Shown: positions 8,525 to 18,079, counted from the stretch's first letter. The stretch is 46,016 nt of DNA from Flavobacteriales bacterium UBA7430 (GCA_002478765.1 DLQO01000039.1:1-46016); one strand, 5' to 3'. Program-made: numbers and translations. The notes: a model not told the origin generated them from the sequence alone.

Positions 8525-9841
8525 ATGATTGCTGTTTTAGGTGCCGGAGAAAGTGGGGTGGGTGCAGCCCTTCTAGCAAAGGAAAAGGGATATGATGTTT
8601 TTGTTAGTGATTTTGGAATCGTTAAAGACTCTTTGAAAGATGAGTTAAATAAAAACGCGATTGCTTGGGAAGAAGCTCAGCATTCTGAAGGTAAAATATT
8701 AGATGCTGAGATGCTGATAAAAAGCCCCGGCATTCCTGAAACGCAGCTTGTTGCAAAGGCACGAGCTAAGGGGATAGAAGTTCTTTCAGAGATTGAATTT
8801 GCATCGCGATTTACCGCAGGTAAAGTCATAGCAGTAACCGGTAGTAATGGGAAAACGACCACGGCAAGTTTAATTCATCACCTCCTTCAGGGAGCGGGGT
8901 TGGATGTGGGCTTAGCAGGTAATATTGGTGATAGTTTTGCCCGATGCTTGAAAGAGCGTGACCGTGCCTTTTGGGTTTTGGAATTGAGCAGTTTTCAGTT
9001 GGATGACATTCGGCTTTTTAGACCCTACATATCGGTCTTGTTGAATTTTAGTCCGGATCATTTGGATCGGTATGATGGGCGTATGGAGAAGTATGTTGCT
9101 GCAAAGATGCGAATTGCCGAAAACCAAACATCAGAGGATCACTTCATCTATTGGGAGGCGGATGAATGGACGTTGAAGAACTTAGAAAAAGTGAGCGCAA
9201 ATAAAATTCCTTTTGGATCTATTTTAAAACCCGAAGGAGCTTATATAGAGAACAAACAAATTTGTATTAACATTAACCGAGAGCCGTTAATTATGAGCAT
9301 ACACGAACTAGCATTACAGGGAAAGCACAACTGTTATAATTCAATGGCAGGTGGAATTGCCGCAAAGTTGTTGGGTATCAGCAATGATATTGTACGAGAA
9401 TGTTTGTCTGATTTTGAAAAAATCGAACATCGATTAGAACCTGTACTAAAGGTTTACGGTGTGGAGTACATTAACGACTCCAAGGCAACCAATGTAAACG
9501 CTACTTGGTATGCTTTGGATTGCATGAGCAAGCCGACTGTATGGATTTGTGGGGGTGTAGACAAGGGAAACAATTACGGCGAGCTTCTTTCTTTGGTGGG
9601 TGATAAGGTCAAAGCGATCATCTGTTTGGGTAAGGATAATGCCAAGTTGGTAGAGGCTTTTGGAGGATTGGTTTCTGATGTTCAAGAAGTAAATTCTATG
9701 GAAGATGCTGTTAAAGTTGCTTATAGATTAGCAGATAAAGGAGATGCAGTCTTATTGTCTCCAGCCTGTGCAAGTTTTGATTTGTTTGACAGCTACGAAG
9801 ATCGTGGCCGTCAGTTTAAAAAACAAATACGATTACTCTAA
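8525..9841 (+). CDS. murD: UDP-MurNAc-L-alanine:D-glutamate ligase MurD
   Basis: A 438-residue Mur ligase. The N-terminal UMP-binding fold starts with VLGAGESGVGAA, the ATP loop is VTGSNGKTTT (about 105-114), the central domain shows LELSSFQLD and NFSPDHLDR, and the C-terminal domain has YINDSKATN. It adds D-glutamate to UDP-MurNAc-L-alanine in the cytoplasm. It is placed three bases after mraY and three before ftsW. Length and motifs are normal. Confidence 0.96.
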   Translation: MIAVLGAGESGVGAALLAKEKGYDVFVSDFGIVKDSLKDELNKNAIAWEEAQHSEGKILDAEMLIKSPGIPETQLVAKARAKGIEVLSEIEFASRFTAGKVIAVTGSNGKTTTASLIHHLLQGAGLDVGLAGNIGDSFARCLKERDRAFWVLELSSFQLDDIRLFRPYISVLLNFSPDHLDRYDGRMEKYVAAKMRIAENQTSEDHFIYWEADEWTLKNLEKVSANKIPFGSILKPEGAYIENKQICININREPLIMSIHELALQGKHNCYNSMAGGIAAKLLGISNDIVRECLSDFEKIEHRLEPVLKVYGVEYINDSKATNVNATWYALDCMSKPTVWICGGVDKGNNYGELLSLVGDKVKAIICLGKDNAKLVEAFGGLVSDVQEVNSMEDAVKVAYRLADKGDAVLLSPACASFDLFDSYEDRGRQFKKQIRLL

Positions 9842-9844
9842 TCA

Positions 9845-10993
9845 TTGAAATGGATTCGTTACATAAAGGGAGATAAGTATATCTGGGCTATAGCCGTTTT
9901 GCTCTCATTGGTTTCTATTGTTCTGGTATACAGCTCAAGTAGTCATTTGGCCTTTGCTTTTAAACAAGGAAACACTTTTTCTTTTTTGGTAAAGCATCTG
10001 ATCCATTTGGGAATTGGTTTTTTCATCATGTGGGCTTTGTCTCGCATTCCCTTTAAATATTTTTACAACAGTTCGATACTTATTTATGGCTTAGCACTTC
10101 TATTGGTTTTTTGGGCGATGAGTGGAGGAGAAACCATTTCTGGAGCCAATGCAAGTCGTTGGATTCGCATTGCTGGATTCACCTTTCAACCCTCTGAGTT
10201 GGCTAAGTTAGCGCTCTTTGTTTTGTTGGCGAGGAATTTGGTTCATTACAGAGATCGCTTGCACTCGTTTAAGCAGTCTTTCCTTCCTGTTCTGGGTCCT
10301 GTAATATTGATTTGTGGATTGATACTTCCTTCAAATTTTTCAACGGCAGCCATCATTTTTATGATCAGTTTTTTAATCATGTTTGTAGGAAGATATTCCT
10401 TGAAATGGTTGAGTGCAATGATTCTAATAGGACTTGTTTCTTTGGGCTTGTTTTATGCCATTGTCACGAAATTTCCGGAGGTAAGCAATCGAGTGGGTAC
10501 TTGGAAGTCTCGAATAGAGTCTTTTACGGACAAAAGTAGTGATGGGAACTACCAAGTGAATCACGCTAAAACAGCTATAGCGAGAGGTGGAATTTGGGGG
10601 AAAGGACCTGGTAAGAGTGTCCAGAAGTATTTTTTACCTCAATCTTCTTCTGATTTTATTTTTGCTGTAATCGTAGAGGAGTATGGCGTTATGGGCGGGG
10701 GTTTTGTGATTGTGTTGTATTTGTTCTTGCTCTTCAGAATTCTCAGAATAGCAAGTAAGTCTGATGACGATTTTGCTGTACTGATGACTATAGGCTTAGG
10801 TTTTTCAATAATATCTCAAGCCTTCATCAACATGTCTGTTGCTGTAAACCTTCTTCCTGTTACGGGGCAAACACTCCCTTTAATAAGTGCTGGAGGCTCA
10901 TCGGTATGGATGACTTGCGCAGCGATAGGTTTGATTTTGAGCATCAGTAATAGTGTCGATTCATCCACGGAAATGGGTACTTATGAAGCATAA
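9845..10993 (+). CDS. ftsW: Septal peptidoglycan polymerase FtsW
   Basis: A 382-residue SEDS-family glycosyltransferase with about ten membrane helices. Diagnostic stretches are VYSSSSHLAF near the N-terminus, the RWIRIAGFTFQPSELAKLAL motif before helix 4 and the C-terminal LPLISAGGSS motif. It polymerises lipid II at the septum together with FtsI. The start is TTG at 9845 (TTG AAA TGG), since no in-frame ATG or GTG precedes the first helix. The three-base gap to murD supports it. The end overlaps murG by 11 bases. Confidence 0.95.
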   Translation: MKWIRYIKGDKYIWAIAVLLSLVSIVLVYSSSSHLAFAFKQGNTFSFLVKHLIHLGIGFFIMWALSRIPFKYFYNSSILIYGLALLLVFWAMSGGETISGANASRWIRIAGFTFQPSELAKLALFVLLARNLVHYRDRLHSFKQSFLPVLGPVILICGLILPSNFSTAAIIFMISFLIMFVGRYSLKWLSAMILIGLVSLGLFYAIVTKFPEVSNRVGTWKSRIESFTDKSSDGNYQVNHAKTAIARGGIWGKGPGKSVQKYFLPQSSSDFIFAVIVEEYGVMGGGFVIVLYLFLLFRILRIASKSDDDFAVLMTIGLGFSIISQAFINMSVAVNLLPVTGQTLPLISAGGSSVWMTCAAIGLILSISNSVDSSTEMGTYEA

Positions 10994-12083
10994 ACGATAT
11001 ATAATCAGCGGCGGGGGTACGGGAGGCCATATTTTCCCAGCGCTTGCCATTGCTAAAGGGATTGAGAAGCGCGATTCGGAAAGCGAATTTCTTTTTGTAG
11101 GTGCATCAGACCGTATGGAGATGCAAAAAATTCCTGCAGCCGGTTACTCCATTGAGGGCTTGTGGATTTCAGGTTTTCAAAGATCAAACCCGTTAAAAAA
11201 TATATGGATTCCGCTCAAGCTAATCTGCAGTATTCTGAAGTCGTTCAGGATCCTACTTCGATTCAAACCCAAAGTTGTCATAGGGACGGGAGGTTATGCG
11301 AGTGGACCACTTCTGTGGGTCGCTTCTTTACTCAATATCCCCACCGTTATTCAGGAGCAAAATTCTTTTCCAGGTATTACAAACAAAATCTTGGGATCTA
11401 AAGTAAACCATATCTGTGTGGCTTATTCAGGTTTAGAGAAGTTCTTCCCGAAAGAGAAGTTGTGTTTTACCGGAAATCCAATACGTGCCGAGATAGAGTC
11501 CGGAGGTTATGATAAAGAGAAAGTCGTTACATCCATGGGCTTTGATGTAAAAAAACCTCTGGTTTTAGTGGTTGGAGGTAGTTTGGGATCAAAGCGAATC
11601 AACGAAACAATATTAAAACACATTTCTTGGTTTCAAGAGAACGATGTGCAGCTGATATGGCAAACCGGAAGTTTGTATTACAATCGGTGTAAGCCCGCTC
11701 AAGAATTACTTGGCGATACAGGAATTGTTAAGGACTTTTTATCAGATATGGGGGCTGTGCTCACCGCTGCCGATGTCGTCATATCCAGAGCAGGAGCCAT
11801 AGCATTGTCTGAGTTATGTGCCCTTGGGAAAGCATCCATTCTTGTTCCATCTCCAAATGTAGCAGAAGACCATCAGAAGAAAAATGCTTTGGCACTTTCT
11901 GAAAAGCAGGCTGCAATATTGGTTGAAGAAAAACAGATGGATGTGAAACTTTTTCAGGTCTTGAATGAGCTTGTCTTTGATGTGGATAAGCAAAGAGAAC
12001 TCGCCACCAATTGTGCGGAAATGCATCGTCCTAATGCAACTGAGAAAATTGTAGACCTCATCCAAGAACTTTCTCATGATTAA
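10983..12083 (+). CDS. murG: UDP-GlcNAc:lipid I N-acetylglucosaminyltransferase MurG
   Basis: From ATG 10983 it encodes 366 residues, the usual length. The N-terminal GGGTGGHIFPAL loop binds lipid I phosphate, and GTGGYASGP, QEQNSFPG, VVGGSLGS and the donor-site region SRAGAIALSELCALGKAS are all present. It converts lipid I to lipid II on the inner face of the membrane. An upstream GTG at 10953 keeps the frame open inside ftsW, but MKHKRYIISGGGTGG is the natural start. It overlaps ftsW by 11 and murC by 8 bases. Confidence 0.96.
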   Translation: MKHKRYIISGGGTGGHIFPALAIAKGIEKRDSESEFLFVGASDRMEMQKIPAAGYSIEGLWISGFQRSNPLKNIWIPLKLICSILKSFRILLRFKPKVVIGTGGYASGPLLWVASLLNIPTVIQEQNSFPGITNKILGSKVNHICVAYSGLEKFFPKEKLCFTGNPIRAEIESGGYDKEKVVTSMGFDVKKPLVLVVGGSLGSKRINETILKHISWFQENDVQLIWQTGSLYYNRCKPAQELLGDTGIVKDFLSDMGAVLTAADVVISRAGAIALSELCALGKASILVPSPNVAEDHQKKNALALSEKQAAILVEEKQMDVKLFQVLNELVFDVDKQRELATNCAEMHRPNATEKIVDLIQELSHD

Positions 12084-13419
12084 GCTAGATGACATAAAGC
12101 ATATTTACTTTCTCGGTATCGGAGGGATTGGAATGAGTGCTTTGGCTCGATATTTTTTAGCCAAAAGCATAAAGGTGGCTGGTTACGATCGCAATGCTTC
12201 TGAGCTTTGCAACTCTTTAGCTCAAGCTTCTTGTTCCATAAGTTATGAAGATGATTTGGGGAATCTTCCCGACGACTTTAATTTGGAATCAACCTTGGTG
12301 GTTTACACCCCAGCAATTCCAAAAGACAATCCGTTGTTTAACCATTTTCAGAAAGAAGGTTTCACCTTATGTAAGCGAGCTGAATTGTTAGGTGCGATTA
12401 CAAAAAATATGCAGTGTTTGTCTGTGGCTGGAACTCATGGAAAGACAACCATATCAAGCTTAGTGACTTATATTTTGAGTGATAATGGTGTTGATTGTAC
12501 CGCTTTTTTAGGTGGAATTTCAACCGATTTGGATTCGAATTTGAGGATAGGCTCAGAAAATATTGCGGTCGTTGAAGCCGATGAGTTTGATCGATCTTTC
12601 CTGAAGCTCAGACCCAATTGGGCCGTTGTAAGTTCTATGGATGCAGATCATTTGGATGTATACGGAACGTCTGAACATTTGGAGGAGTCGTTTCGAATGT
12701 TTTCAGACTTGATTCAAGGAGGGGAATTAATTGCTAAGGAAGGTTTAAAACTACCATCGAAGTATACTTATGCGCTGAATTCGGATTCTGCAGATTTTTC
12801 TGCCTCACAGATTCATGTGAATGCTGGTAATTATTGTTTTGATCTTAGATACCCTGGGGGTATTTGCAGCAAGGTCGTTACGGGTTTGCCGGGTATTCAC
12901 AACGTAGAAAATGCAGTTGCCGCTTTTGCTCTAGCATATTTTCAAAAGGTATCCGTTCAGGGTATTTTAAAGTCAATAAAGACTTTTTCTGGTGTTAAAA
13001 GACGTTTTGAATATCATGTAAACAGTGCACAACAGATTTATATTGATGATTATGCACATCACCCCAAAGAAATTAAGGTTGCGATTCAATCCGTGAGAGA
13101 TTTGTTTCCAGACAAAAAATTAACGGTCATATTTCAACCTCATTTGTTTAGTAGAACACGTGATTTTATGGATGATTTTGCCAAAGAATTGTCATGTGCC
13201 GACCGGGTGATGCTTTTGGATATTTATCCGGCTAGAGAACTTCCTATTTCAGGTGTAAACTCAGCGGTATTATTAGATAAACTTACATGCCCGGGGAAAG
13301 GTTTGTACTTGAAGTCAGATTTCCCAAATATTCTCACGGAAATTGAGGTCTTGATGACGCTTGGTGCTGGAGATATTGATGATTTAGTAGAACCCATTAA
13401 AGCCCATTTAGTCTCGTGA
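12076..13419 (+). CDS. murC: UDP-MurNAc:L-alanine ligase MurC
   Basis: A 447-residue Mur ligase with the N-terminal YFLGIGGIGMSAL nucleotide fold, the ATP loop VAGTHGKTT (about 116-124), VEADEFDRSF and the C-terminal IDDYAHHPKEI motif. It starts the peptide stem by adding L-alanine to UDP-MurNAc. It overlaps murG by 8 bases and ftsQ by 4 (GTGA), keeping the whole block coupled. murB and ddl, which flank murC in some phyla, are absent here. Confidence 0.96.
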   Translation: MIKLDDIKHIYFLGIGGIGMSALARYFLAKSIKVAGYDRNASELCNSLAQASCSISYEDDLGNLPDDFNLESTLVVYTPAIPKDNPLFNHFQKEGFTLCKRAELLGAITKNMQCLSVAGTHGKTTISSLVTYILSDNGVDCTAFLGGISTDLDSNLRIGSENIAVVEADEFDRSFLKLRPNWAVVSSMDADHLDVYGTSEHLEESFRMFSDLIQGGELIAKEGLKLPSKYTYALNSDSADFSASQIHVNAGNYCFDLRYPGGICSKVVTGLPGIHNVENAVAAFALAYFQKVSVQGILKSIKTFSGVKRRFEYHVNSAQQIYIDDYAHHPKEIKVAIQSVRDLFPDKKLTVIFQPHLFSRTRDFMDDFAKELSCADRVMLLDIYPARELPISGVNSAVLLDKLTCPGKGLYLKSDFPNILTEIEVLMTLGAGDIDDLVEPIKAHLVS

Positions 13420-14144
13420 AGAAGTTTTTGCACATATGTTTGGTGTTGTTTTCGTTCACTGCTCTGTCTTTTTTGATTTGGATGAATCAAACGAGTTACC
13501 ATAATATGGTATGCGAGGGGGTTGATGTTCAGGTGAGTACAGATGGAGATGTGTTTTTTTTAGATGCGGAAATGGTGGAGGCCATGATCGATGAAAACGT
13601 AGATTCTATCCTCGGCAAACGCTACCAAGATATAAACATTTACTTGTTAGAAGAATTCCTTGATGCTCATGTCAATGTTCAGAAAGCAGAACTATATTTA
13701 ACTAATGAGGGGGAGTTGTGTGTGGAGGTGGAGCAACGGAAACCCTTGGCTCGAGTTTTTGAAGCAGAGAATTCTTATTATTTGGATGAAGCGTACGAGC
13801 CGTTTTCATTGTCAGAGGTCTACAGTGCAAGAGTTCTCCAGGTGTTTTGGTCAGAACCTACAGCCCTAAGAAAGGAATATCTTGCTCAACTTCTCAACCT
13901 GATTGAAGAAGATGCGTTTTTACAAGCACAGATTACGGGGATCGTGTTTGATGAGGAAGACGAAATTATAGTATTACCTAGAGTGGGTAATCATGAAATC
14001 CTAATAGGGAAAGCTCAAGGTTTAGATAAGAAATTTGAGAATCTGAAAGTTTTTTACAAACACGGATTAGAAAAAGTTGGTTGGGACAGATACGCTCAGA
14101 TAAATTTGAAATTTGAGAACCAAGTAGTCTGTACAAAAAGATAG
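13416..14144 (+). CDS. ftsQ: Cell division protein FtsQ
   Basis: A 242-residue bitopic membrane protein: a short cytoplasmic end, one membrane segment at about residues 5-22, then a periplasmic part containing a POTRA-like region (ILGKRYQDINIYLLEEFLDAHVNVQKAELY) and a beta domain ending VVCTKR. It links early and late divisome parts. Sequence identity to model FtsQ is low; position between murC and ftsA, topology and the motif V-E-V-E-Q-R-K-P-L-A-R-V support the call. The start is GTG at 13416, overlapping the murC stop. Confidence 0.88.
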   Translation: MKKFLHICLVLFSFTALSFLIWMNQTSYHNMVCEGVDVQVSTDGDVFFLDAEMVEAMIDENVDSILGKRYQDINIYLLEEFLDAHVNVQKAELYLTNEGELCVEVEQRKPLARVFEAENSYYLDEAYEPFSLSEVYSARVLQVFWSEPTALRKEYLAQLLNLIEEDAFLQAQITGIVFDEEDEIIVLPRVGNHEILIGKAQGLDKKFENLKVFYKHGLEKVGWDRYAQINLKFENQVVCTKR

Positions 14145-14148
14145 CGAA

Positions 14149-15510
14149 ATGGAACAAGGAGAAATTGCCATTGGATTAGACATTGGGACAACAAAAATTG
14201 TTGCCATAGTAGGTCGAAAGAATGAATATGGGAAAATTGAGGTCTTAGGTTTTGGTAAAGCCAAGTCTTTAGGTGTCCAACGTGGCGTTGTTTCAAACAT
14301 TACCCAAACCATCGAGTCCATTCAGCATGCAGTTAAAGAAGCCGAAGCAGATTCTAATTTGAGTTTAGAGCATTGTGTCGTAGGAATTGCAGGACAACAT
14401 ATACGATCCCTACAACACAGTGATTATATATTGCGCGAAGACGCTCAGGAGGTTATTACGCAGCAAGACATAGATAAGCTGATTGAAAATGTTCACAAAT
14501 TGGTGATGCTTCCAGGAGAAGAGATTATTCATGTTTTGCCTCAGGAATACAAAATAGATGGGGAGCCCAATATTCACGAGCCCATAGGGATGCTTGGTCG
14601 ACGTTTGGAAGCAAATCTCCACATTGTCGTTGGACAAAAAGCAGCCATTGGCAATATATTCTCATGCGTTAAGAAATCAAATTTAGAAGTTTCTGGAATT
14701 ACACTCGAGCCTCTAGCTTCTGCAGAAGCAGTGTTAAGCGATGAGGAAAAAGAAGCGGGAGTATGTTTGGTCGATATTGGGGGAGGTACGACCGATGTAG
14801 CCATCTTTAAAGACGGTATCATACGTCATACATCTGTAATCCCTTTTGGAGGGAATGTTATCTCCGAAGATATTAAGGAAGGTTGTTCGATTATCGAAAA
14901 ACAGTCGGAGCTTTTGAAAATGAAATTTGGTTCAGCCTGGCCGGGAGAAAATAGTGAAAACGAGATCGTTTCAATACCGGGTTTAAGGGGAAGGGAGCCT
15001 AAAGAGATTTCATTAAAAATGCTTTCAAAAATTATTCATGCTCGCTTGGTGGAAATTATAGACCAGGTCTACGTTGAAATTAAGAATTATGGACATGAAG
15101 AAGGAAAGAAGAAGTTAATTGCAGGGATTGTTTTAACGGGAGGAGGTTCCCAGTTGAAACATATCAAGCAATTGTTTGAATATGAAACAGGAATGGATAC
15201 GCGTGTAGGGTTTCCGAACGAGCACCTGGCAAAAGGGGCTCGTCCAGAATTAGAAAGTCCTATGTATGCTACAGCAATTGGCTTGGTGATGAAGGGTGTT
15301 GAACTTAACGATAAAAACCCACAAATATTACAGGACAGAAAAGTGGAAGAAGTATCAAGCCCAATCAATCAGACGATAGATCAAGTTGATGTGAAAGCCT
15401 CAACAAGCTCTGTGTCGACAGCTGTAGACGAATTGAACGATAACCCTAAAGAATCCTTCTTTGATAAGTGGGTGAGAGGGTTTATGAATTTTTTAGCTAA
15501 TGAAGATTAA
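14149..15510 (+). CDS. ftsA: Cell division protein FtsA
   Basis: A 453-residue actin-fold ATPase that tethers FtsZ to the membrane. GLDIGTTKIVAIVG (phosphate 1), VDIGGGTTDVAIF (phosphate 2) and IVLTGGGSQLKHI (adenosine motif) are intact. The C-terminus ends in an amphipathic segment, FFDKWVRGFMNFL, that fits the membrane-targeting helix. A roughly 45-residue Ser/Asp-rich linker precedes it. The ATG lies four bases after ftsQ and the stop is 16 bases before ftsZ. Confidence 0.96.
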   Translation: MEQGEIAIGLDIGTTKIVAIVGRKNEYGKIEVLGFGKAKSLGVQRGVVSNITQTIESIQHAVKEAEADSNLSLEHCVVGIAGQHIRSLQHSDYILREDAQEVITQQDIDKLIENVHKLVMLPGEEIIHVLPQEYKIDGEPNIHEPIGMLGRRLEANLHIVVGQKAAIGNIFSCVKKSNLEVSGITLEPLASAEAVLSDEEKEAGVCLVDIGGGTTDVAIFKDGIIRHTSVIPFGGNVISEDIKEGCSIIEKQSELLKMKFGSAWPGENSENEIVSIPGLRGREPKEISLKMLSKIIHARLVEIIDQVYVEIKNYGHEEGKKKLIAGIVLTGGGSQLKHIKQLFEYETGMDTRVGFPNEHLAKGARPELESPMYATAIGLVMKGVELNDKNPQILQDRKVEEVSSPINQTIDQVDVKASTSSVSTAVDELNDNPKESFFDKWVRGFMNFLANED

Positions 15511-15526
15511 TGCAAACACCTAAGTT

Positions 15527-17614
15527 ATGGCGGATTTAGATTTTGACATGCCACAAAACCAGTCTTCTTCGATCAAGGTTATCGGAGTTGGTGGAGGCGG
15601 TAGTAATGCTGTAAATTACATGTATCACAAGGGGATTAAAGGAGTTGATTTTGTTGTTTGCAACACGGATCAACAGGCTCTTGATGACAGCCCTGTGCCT
15701 ACCAAAATACAGTTGGGAGTTTCTGTTACCGAGGGCTTGGGTGCAGGTGCTTGGCCTTTGAAAGGACGAATGGCTGCAGAAGAAAATATTAAAGATGTTG
15801 TAGATGTTTTGGAGTGCAACACCAAAATGGTGTTTATCAATGCTGGAATGGGTGGTGGAACGGGTACCGGCGCAGCTCCCGTTATAGCTAAAGCAGCCAA
15901 AGATTTAGATATTCTAACCGTTGCTATTGTAACCATACCCTTTGTTTTTGAGGGAGAGCTCAGAATGAGTCAGGCCAAGGAGGGGATTGAGGAGTTGAAA
16001 GAGCATGTTGATTCTTTGATCGTCATCAACAACAACAAATTAAGAGAGATATACGGTAATCTAGGATTTAAGTCAGGTTTTGCAAAAGCCGATGAAATAT
16101 TAGCCACTGCCTCCAGAGGAATTGCTGAGGTCATTACCCAAAAAGGGCATTTGAACATCGATTTAAATGATGCGAAAACAGTGCTGTCTAATAGTGGAAC
16201 AGCCATTATGGGCTCTGGAACAGCTTCCGGTGACGGTCGAGCTATCAAGGCCGTTAAGGGTGCTATCGAATCTCCGTTGTTGGATAACAGTCACATTCGT
16301 GGGGCTAAGAAAGTTTTGTTGTTGATTGTTTCGGGAGCGGAAGAGGTTACTTTTGAAGAGATGGGAGAGATTTCAGATTTCATCCAAGATCAAGTGATGA
16401 TAGAGGGAGGGTCTCCTGCCGATATTATAATGGGAGTTGCTGAAGATGAACAACTAGAGTCTGCAGTTAATGTTACGGTTGTAGCTACTGGATTCCACGA
16501 AGGGAAAGCTGTCAATCCATTGACTGGAGCTCCCGAAAAAGTTGTTCATGATTTAGAGGAGAAAATTCGTCCTGCAAAAGTTGTTGAGCAACCCATACTT
16601 GTAGCTGATCCAGTAGCGAATCTAAATAAAGCGCCTGAGGCAAAAGTGAAACACGTTTTAACTTCAGATGTAGAAGTTGAGACGCCGGCAAATGAATTTC
16701 CTTCGGTTTCTGATTTAAGGGAAGAGGTTGTGGAAAGCGCTTCAGAGTCTTCGATTTCTGAAGATGAGCCTCAGAAGCAAGTAAGCATGACCTTTGAATT
16801 TGATTTAGAGGAACAACCCGTTGTTTCGGAGACAAACTCTGAGGAGCCTGAAATTCGCTTTAATTTAATTGATGAAACTGAAGAAGAGTCTGTTGAGAAT
16901 GAGGAAAGAGAAGAATTCGTAGGTACCGATGATGTTGAGGTTTTTGACGACATGACTCTCGAGGAAACTTCCGAAGAACTTTTGGTTCAGGATGACTTAT
17001 CTTTTCAGATAAATACGGAATCCATGGATGAAAAACCTTCGATCCATTTTAGCTTGGATGAATCCGATGATGCGATCGATGACGAACAGAAAATAGTGCA
17101 TACACTTTGTATGGATGACGATGATGATGACGCTTTTTCATTTGAACCTACGCAACAAGATGTTCAGGATGAGGTCGTATCCATACCTGTTAAGGACCAC
17201 AGTCAGCAAGTAGATGATCAATCTCCAGCGTTGAGTACATCGACAGATCAAGCTTTTGAAGATCAAAATGTGGCTGTTACTGAACAGCATGTTCCTGAGA
17301 AAGAGGAGCCTAAGGCCAGTATTGAGCCAACAGTAGAAAGAGCATCTTCTACGCACAGTAAGGCTGTTCAAGAGCAGATAGAACGAGCTCAAAAACGAAA
17401 AGAGCGCTTGCAAAAGTTTAATTATCGTTTTCGAAATAATTCGGTAATCGATAAGGCCGAAAGTGAGCCAGCTTATAAGAGGCAGGGTGTCGAGTTAAAC
17501 CAAATGAATCACTCCTCCGATGAAACATTGTCGAGGTTAAGTTTGAGTACAAAAGAAGATGGTGAGCTTGAATTAAAAAGCAAGAACTCGTTTTTACATG
17601 ATAACGTTGATTAA
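15527..17614 (+). CDS. ftsZ: Cell division GTPase FtsZ with very long acidic tail
   Basis: Tubulin-like GTPase of 695 residues. The core covers about residues 15-330, with GVGGGGSNAV (20-29), GMGGGTGTGAAP (107-118) and the T7 synergy loop NIDLNDA (210-216). The tail (about 331-695) is longer than the core and highly acidic, including six consecutive Asp. It closes with PAYKRQGVEL and NSFLHDNVD, the conserved flavobacterial end that replaces the E. coli-type C-terminal peptide. In the T3 loop, GLGAGAWPLKGR has Trp where most FtsZ have Asn (GAGANP). FtsZ polymerises into the Z ring, which recruits FtsA. Last gene of the dcw cluster. Confidence 0.97.
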   Translation: MADLDFDMPQNQSSSIKVIGVGGGGSNAVNYMYHKGIKGVDFVVCNTDQQALDDSPVPTKIQLGVSVTEGLGAGAWPLKGRMAAEENIKDVVDVLECNTKMVFINAGMGGGTGTGAAPVIAKAAKDLDILTVAIVTIPFVFEGELRMSQAKEGIEELKEHVDSLIVINNNKLREIYGNLGFKSGFAKADEILATASRGIAEVITQKGHLNIDLNDAKTVLSNSGTAIMGSGTASGDGRAIKAVKGAIESPLLDNSHIRGAKKVLLLIVSGAEEVTFEEMGEISDFIQDQVMIEGGSPADIIMGVAEDEQLESAVNVTVVATGFHEGKAVNPLTGAPEKVVHDLEEKIRPAKVVEQPILVADPVANLNKAPEAKVKHVLTSDVEVETPANEFPSVSDLREEVVESASESSISEDEPQKQVSMTFEFDLEEQPVVSETNSEEPEIRFNLIDETEEESVENEEREEFVGTDDVEVFDDMTLEETSEELLVQDDLSFQINTESMDEKPSIHFSLDESDDAIDDEQKIVHTLCMDDDDDDAFSFEPTQQDVQDEVVSIPVKDHSQQVDDQSPALSTSTDQAFEDQNVAVTEQHVPEKEEPKASIEPTVERASSTHSKAVQEQIERAQKRKERLQKFNYRFRNNSVIDKAESEPAYKRQGVELNQMNHSSDETLSRLSLSTKEDGELELKSKNSFLHDNVD

Positions 17615-17623
17615 TACAAAGTA

Positions 17624-18079
17624 ATGAGTTTAAAAGCACAGATCATGCCCGCTATGAAAGAGGCTATGAAAGCAAAAGATAAAGTGACTCTTGAAACACT
17701 GAGGGCGATTAAAGCTGAATTGTTAAAGGTTGATACAGCTTCTGGATCTTCAGGAGAAATGAGTGAAGCTGAGGAAATCAAATTGCTTCAGAAGATGCAA
17801 AAGCAACGCAAAGACGCTGCAACAATTTATATAGAGCAAGGTCGTAAAGATTTAGCTGAAGATGAGCTTGCTCAGACCGAGGTGCTTGCAAAATTTCTTC
17901 CCCAGCAAATGACTGAAGTAGAGTTGAAGAGTGCTGTGGCTTTAATACTTGAAAGAGTAGGAGCTACTGAGCCTTCCGATATGGGTAAGGCTATGGGTAT
18001 GGCTTCAAAAGAGCTTGCAGGTAAAGCTGAAGGACGGGCTATAGCGGATGCGGTTAAAGCGCTTTTAAATCCGTCATAA
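17624..18079 (+). CDS. GatB/YqeY domain protein
   Basis: A 151-residue protein matching the YqeY family throughout: MSLKAQIMPAMKEAMKAKD at the start, ETLRAIKAELL, KMQKQRKDAATIY, and a C-terminal helical part with VGATEPSDMGKAMGMA. The domain resembles the tRNA-binding tail of the GatB amidotransferase subunit; free-standing YqeY proteins are proposed to act on tRNA, but their job is not settled. It begins 9 bases after ftsZ, so it is probably read through from the dcw operon, an arrangement common in Bacteroidota. Confidence 0.92.
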   Translation: MSLKAQIMPAMKEAMKAKDKVTLETLRAIKAELLKVDTASGSSGEMSEAEEIKLLQKMQKQRKDAATIYIEQGRKDLAEDELAQTEVLAKFLPQQMTEVELKSAVALILERVGATEPSDMGKAMGMASKELAGKAEGRAIADAVKALLNPS

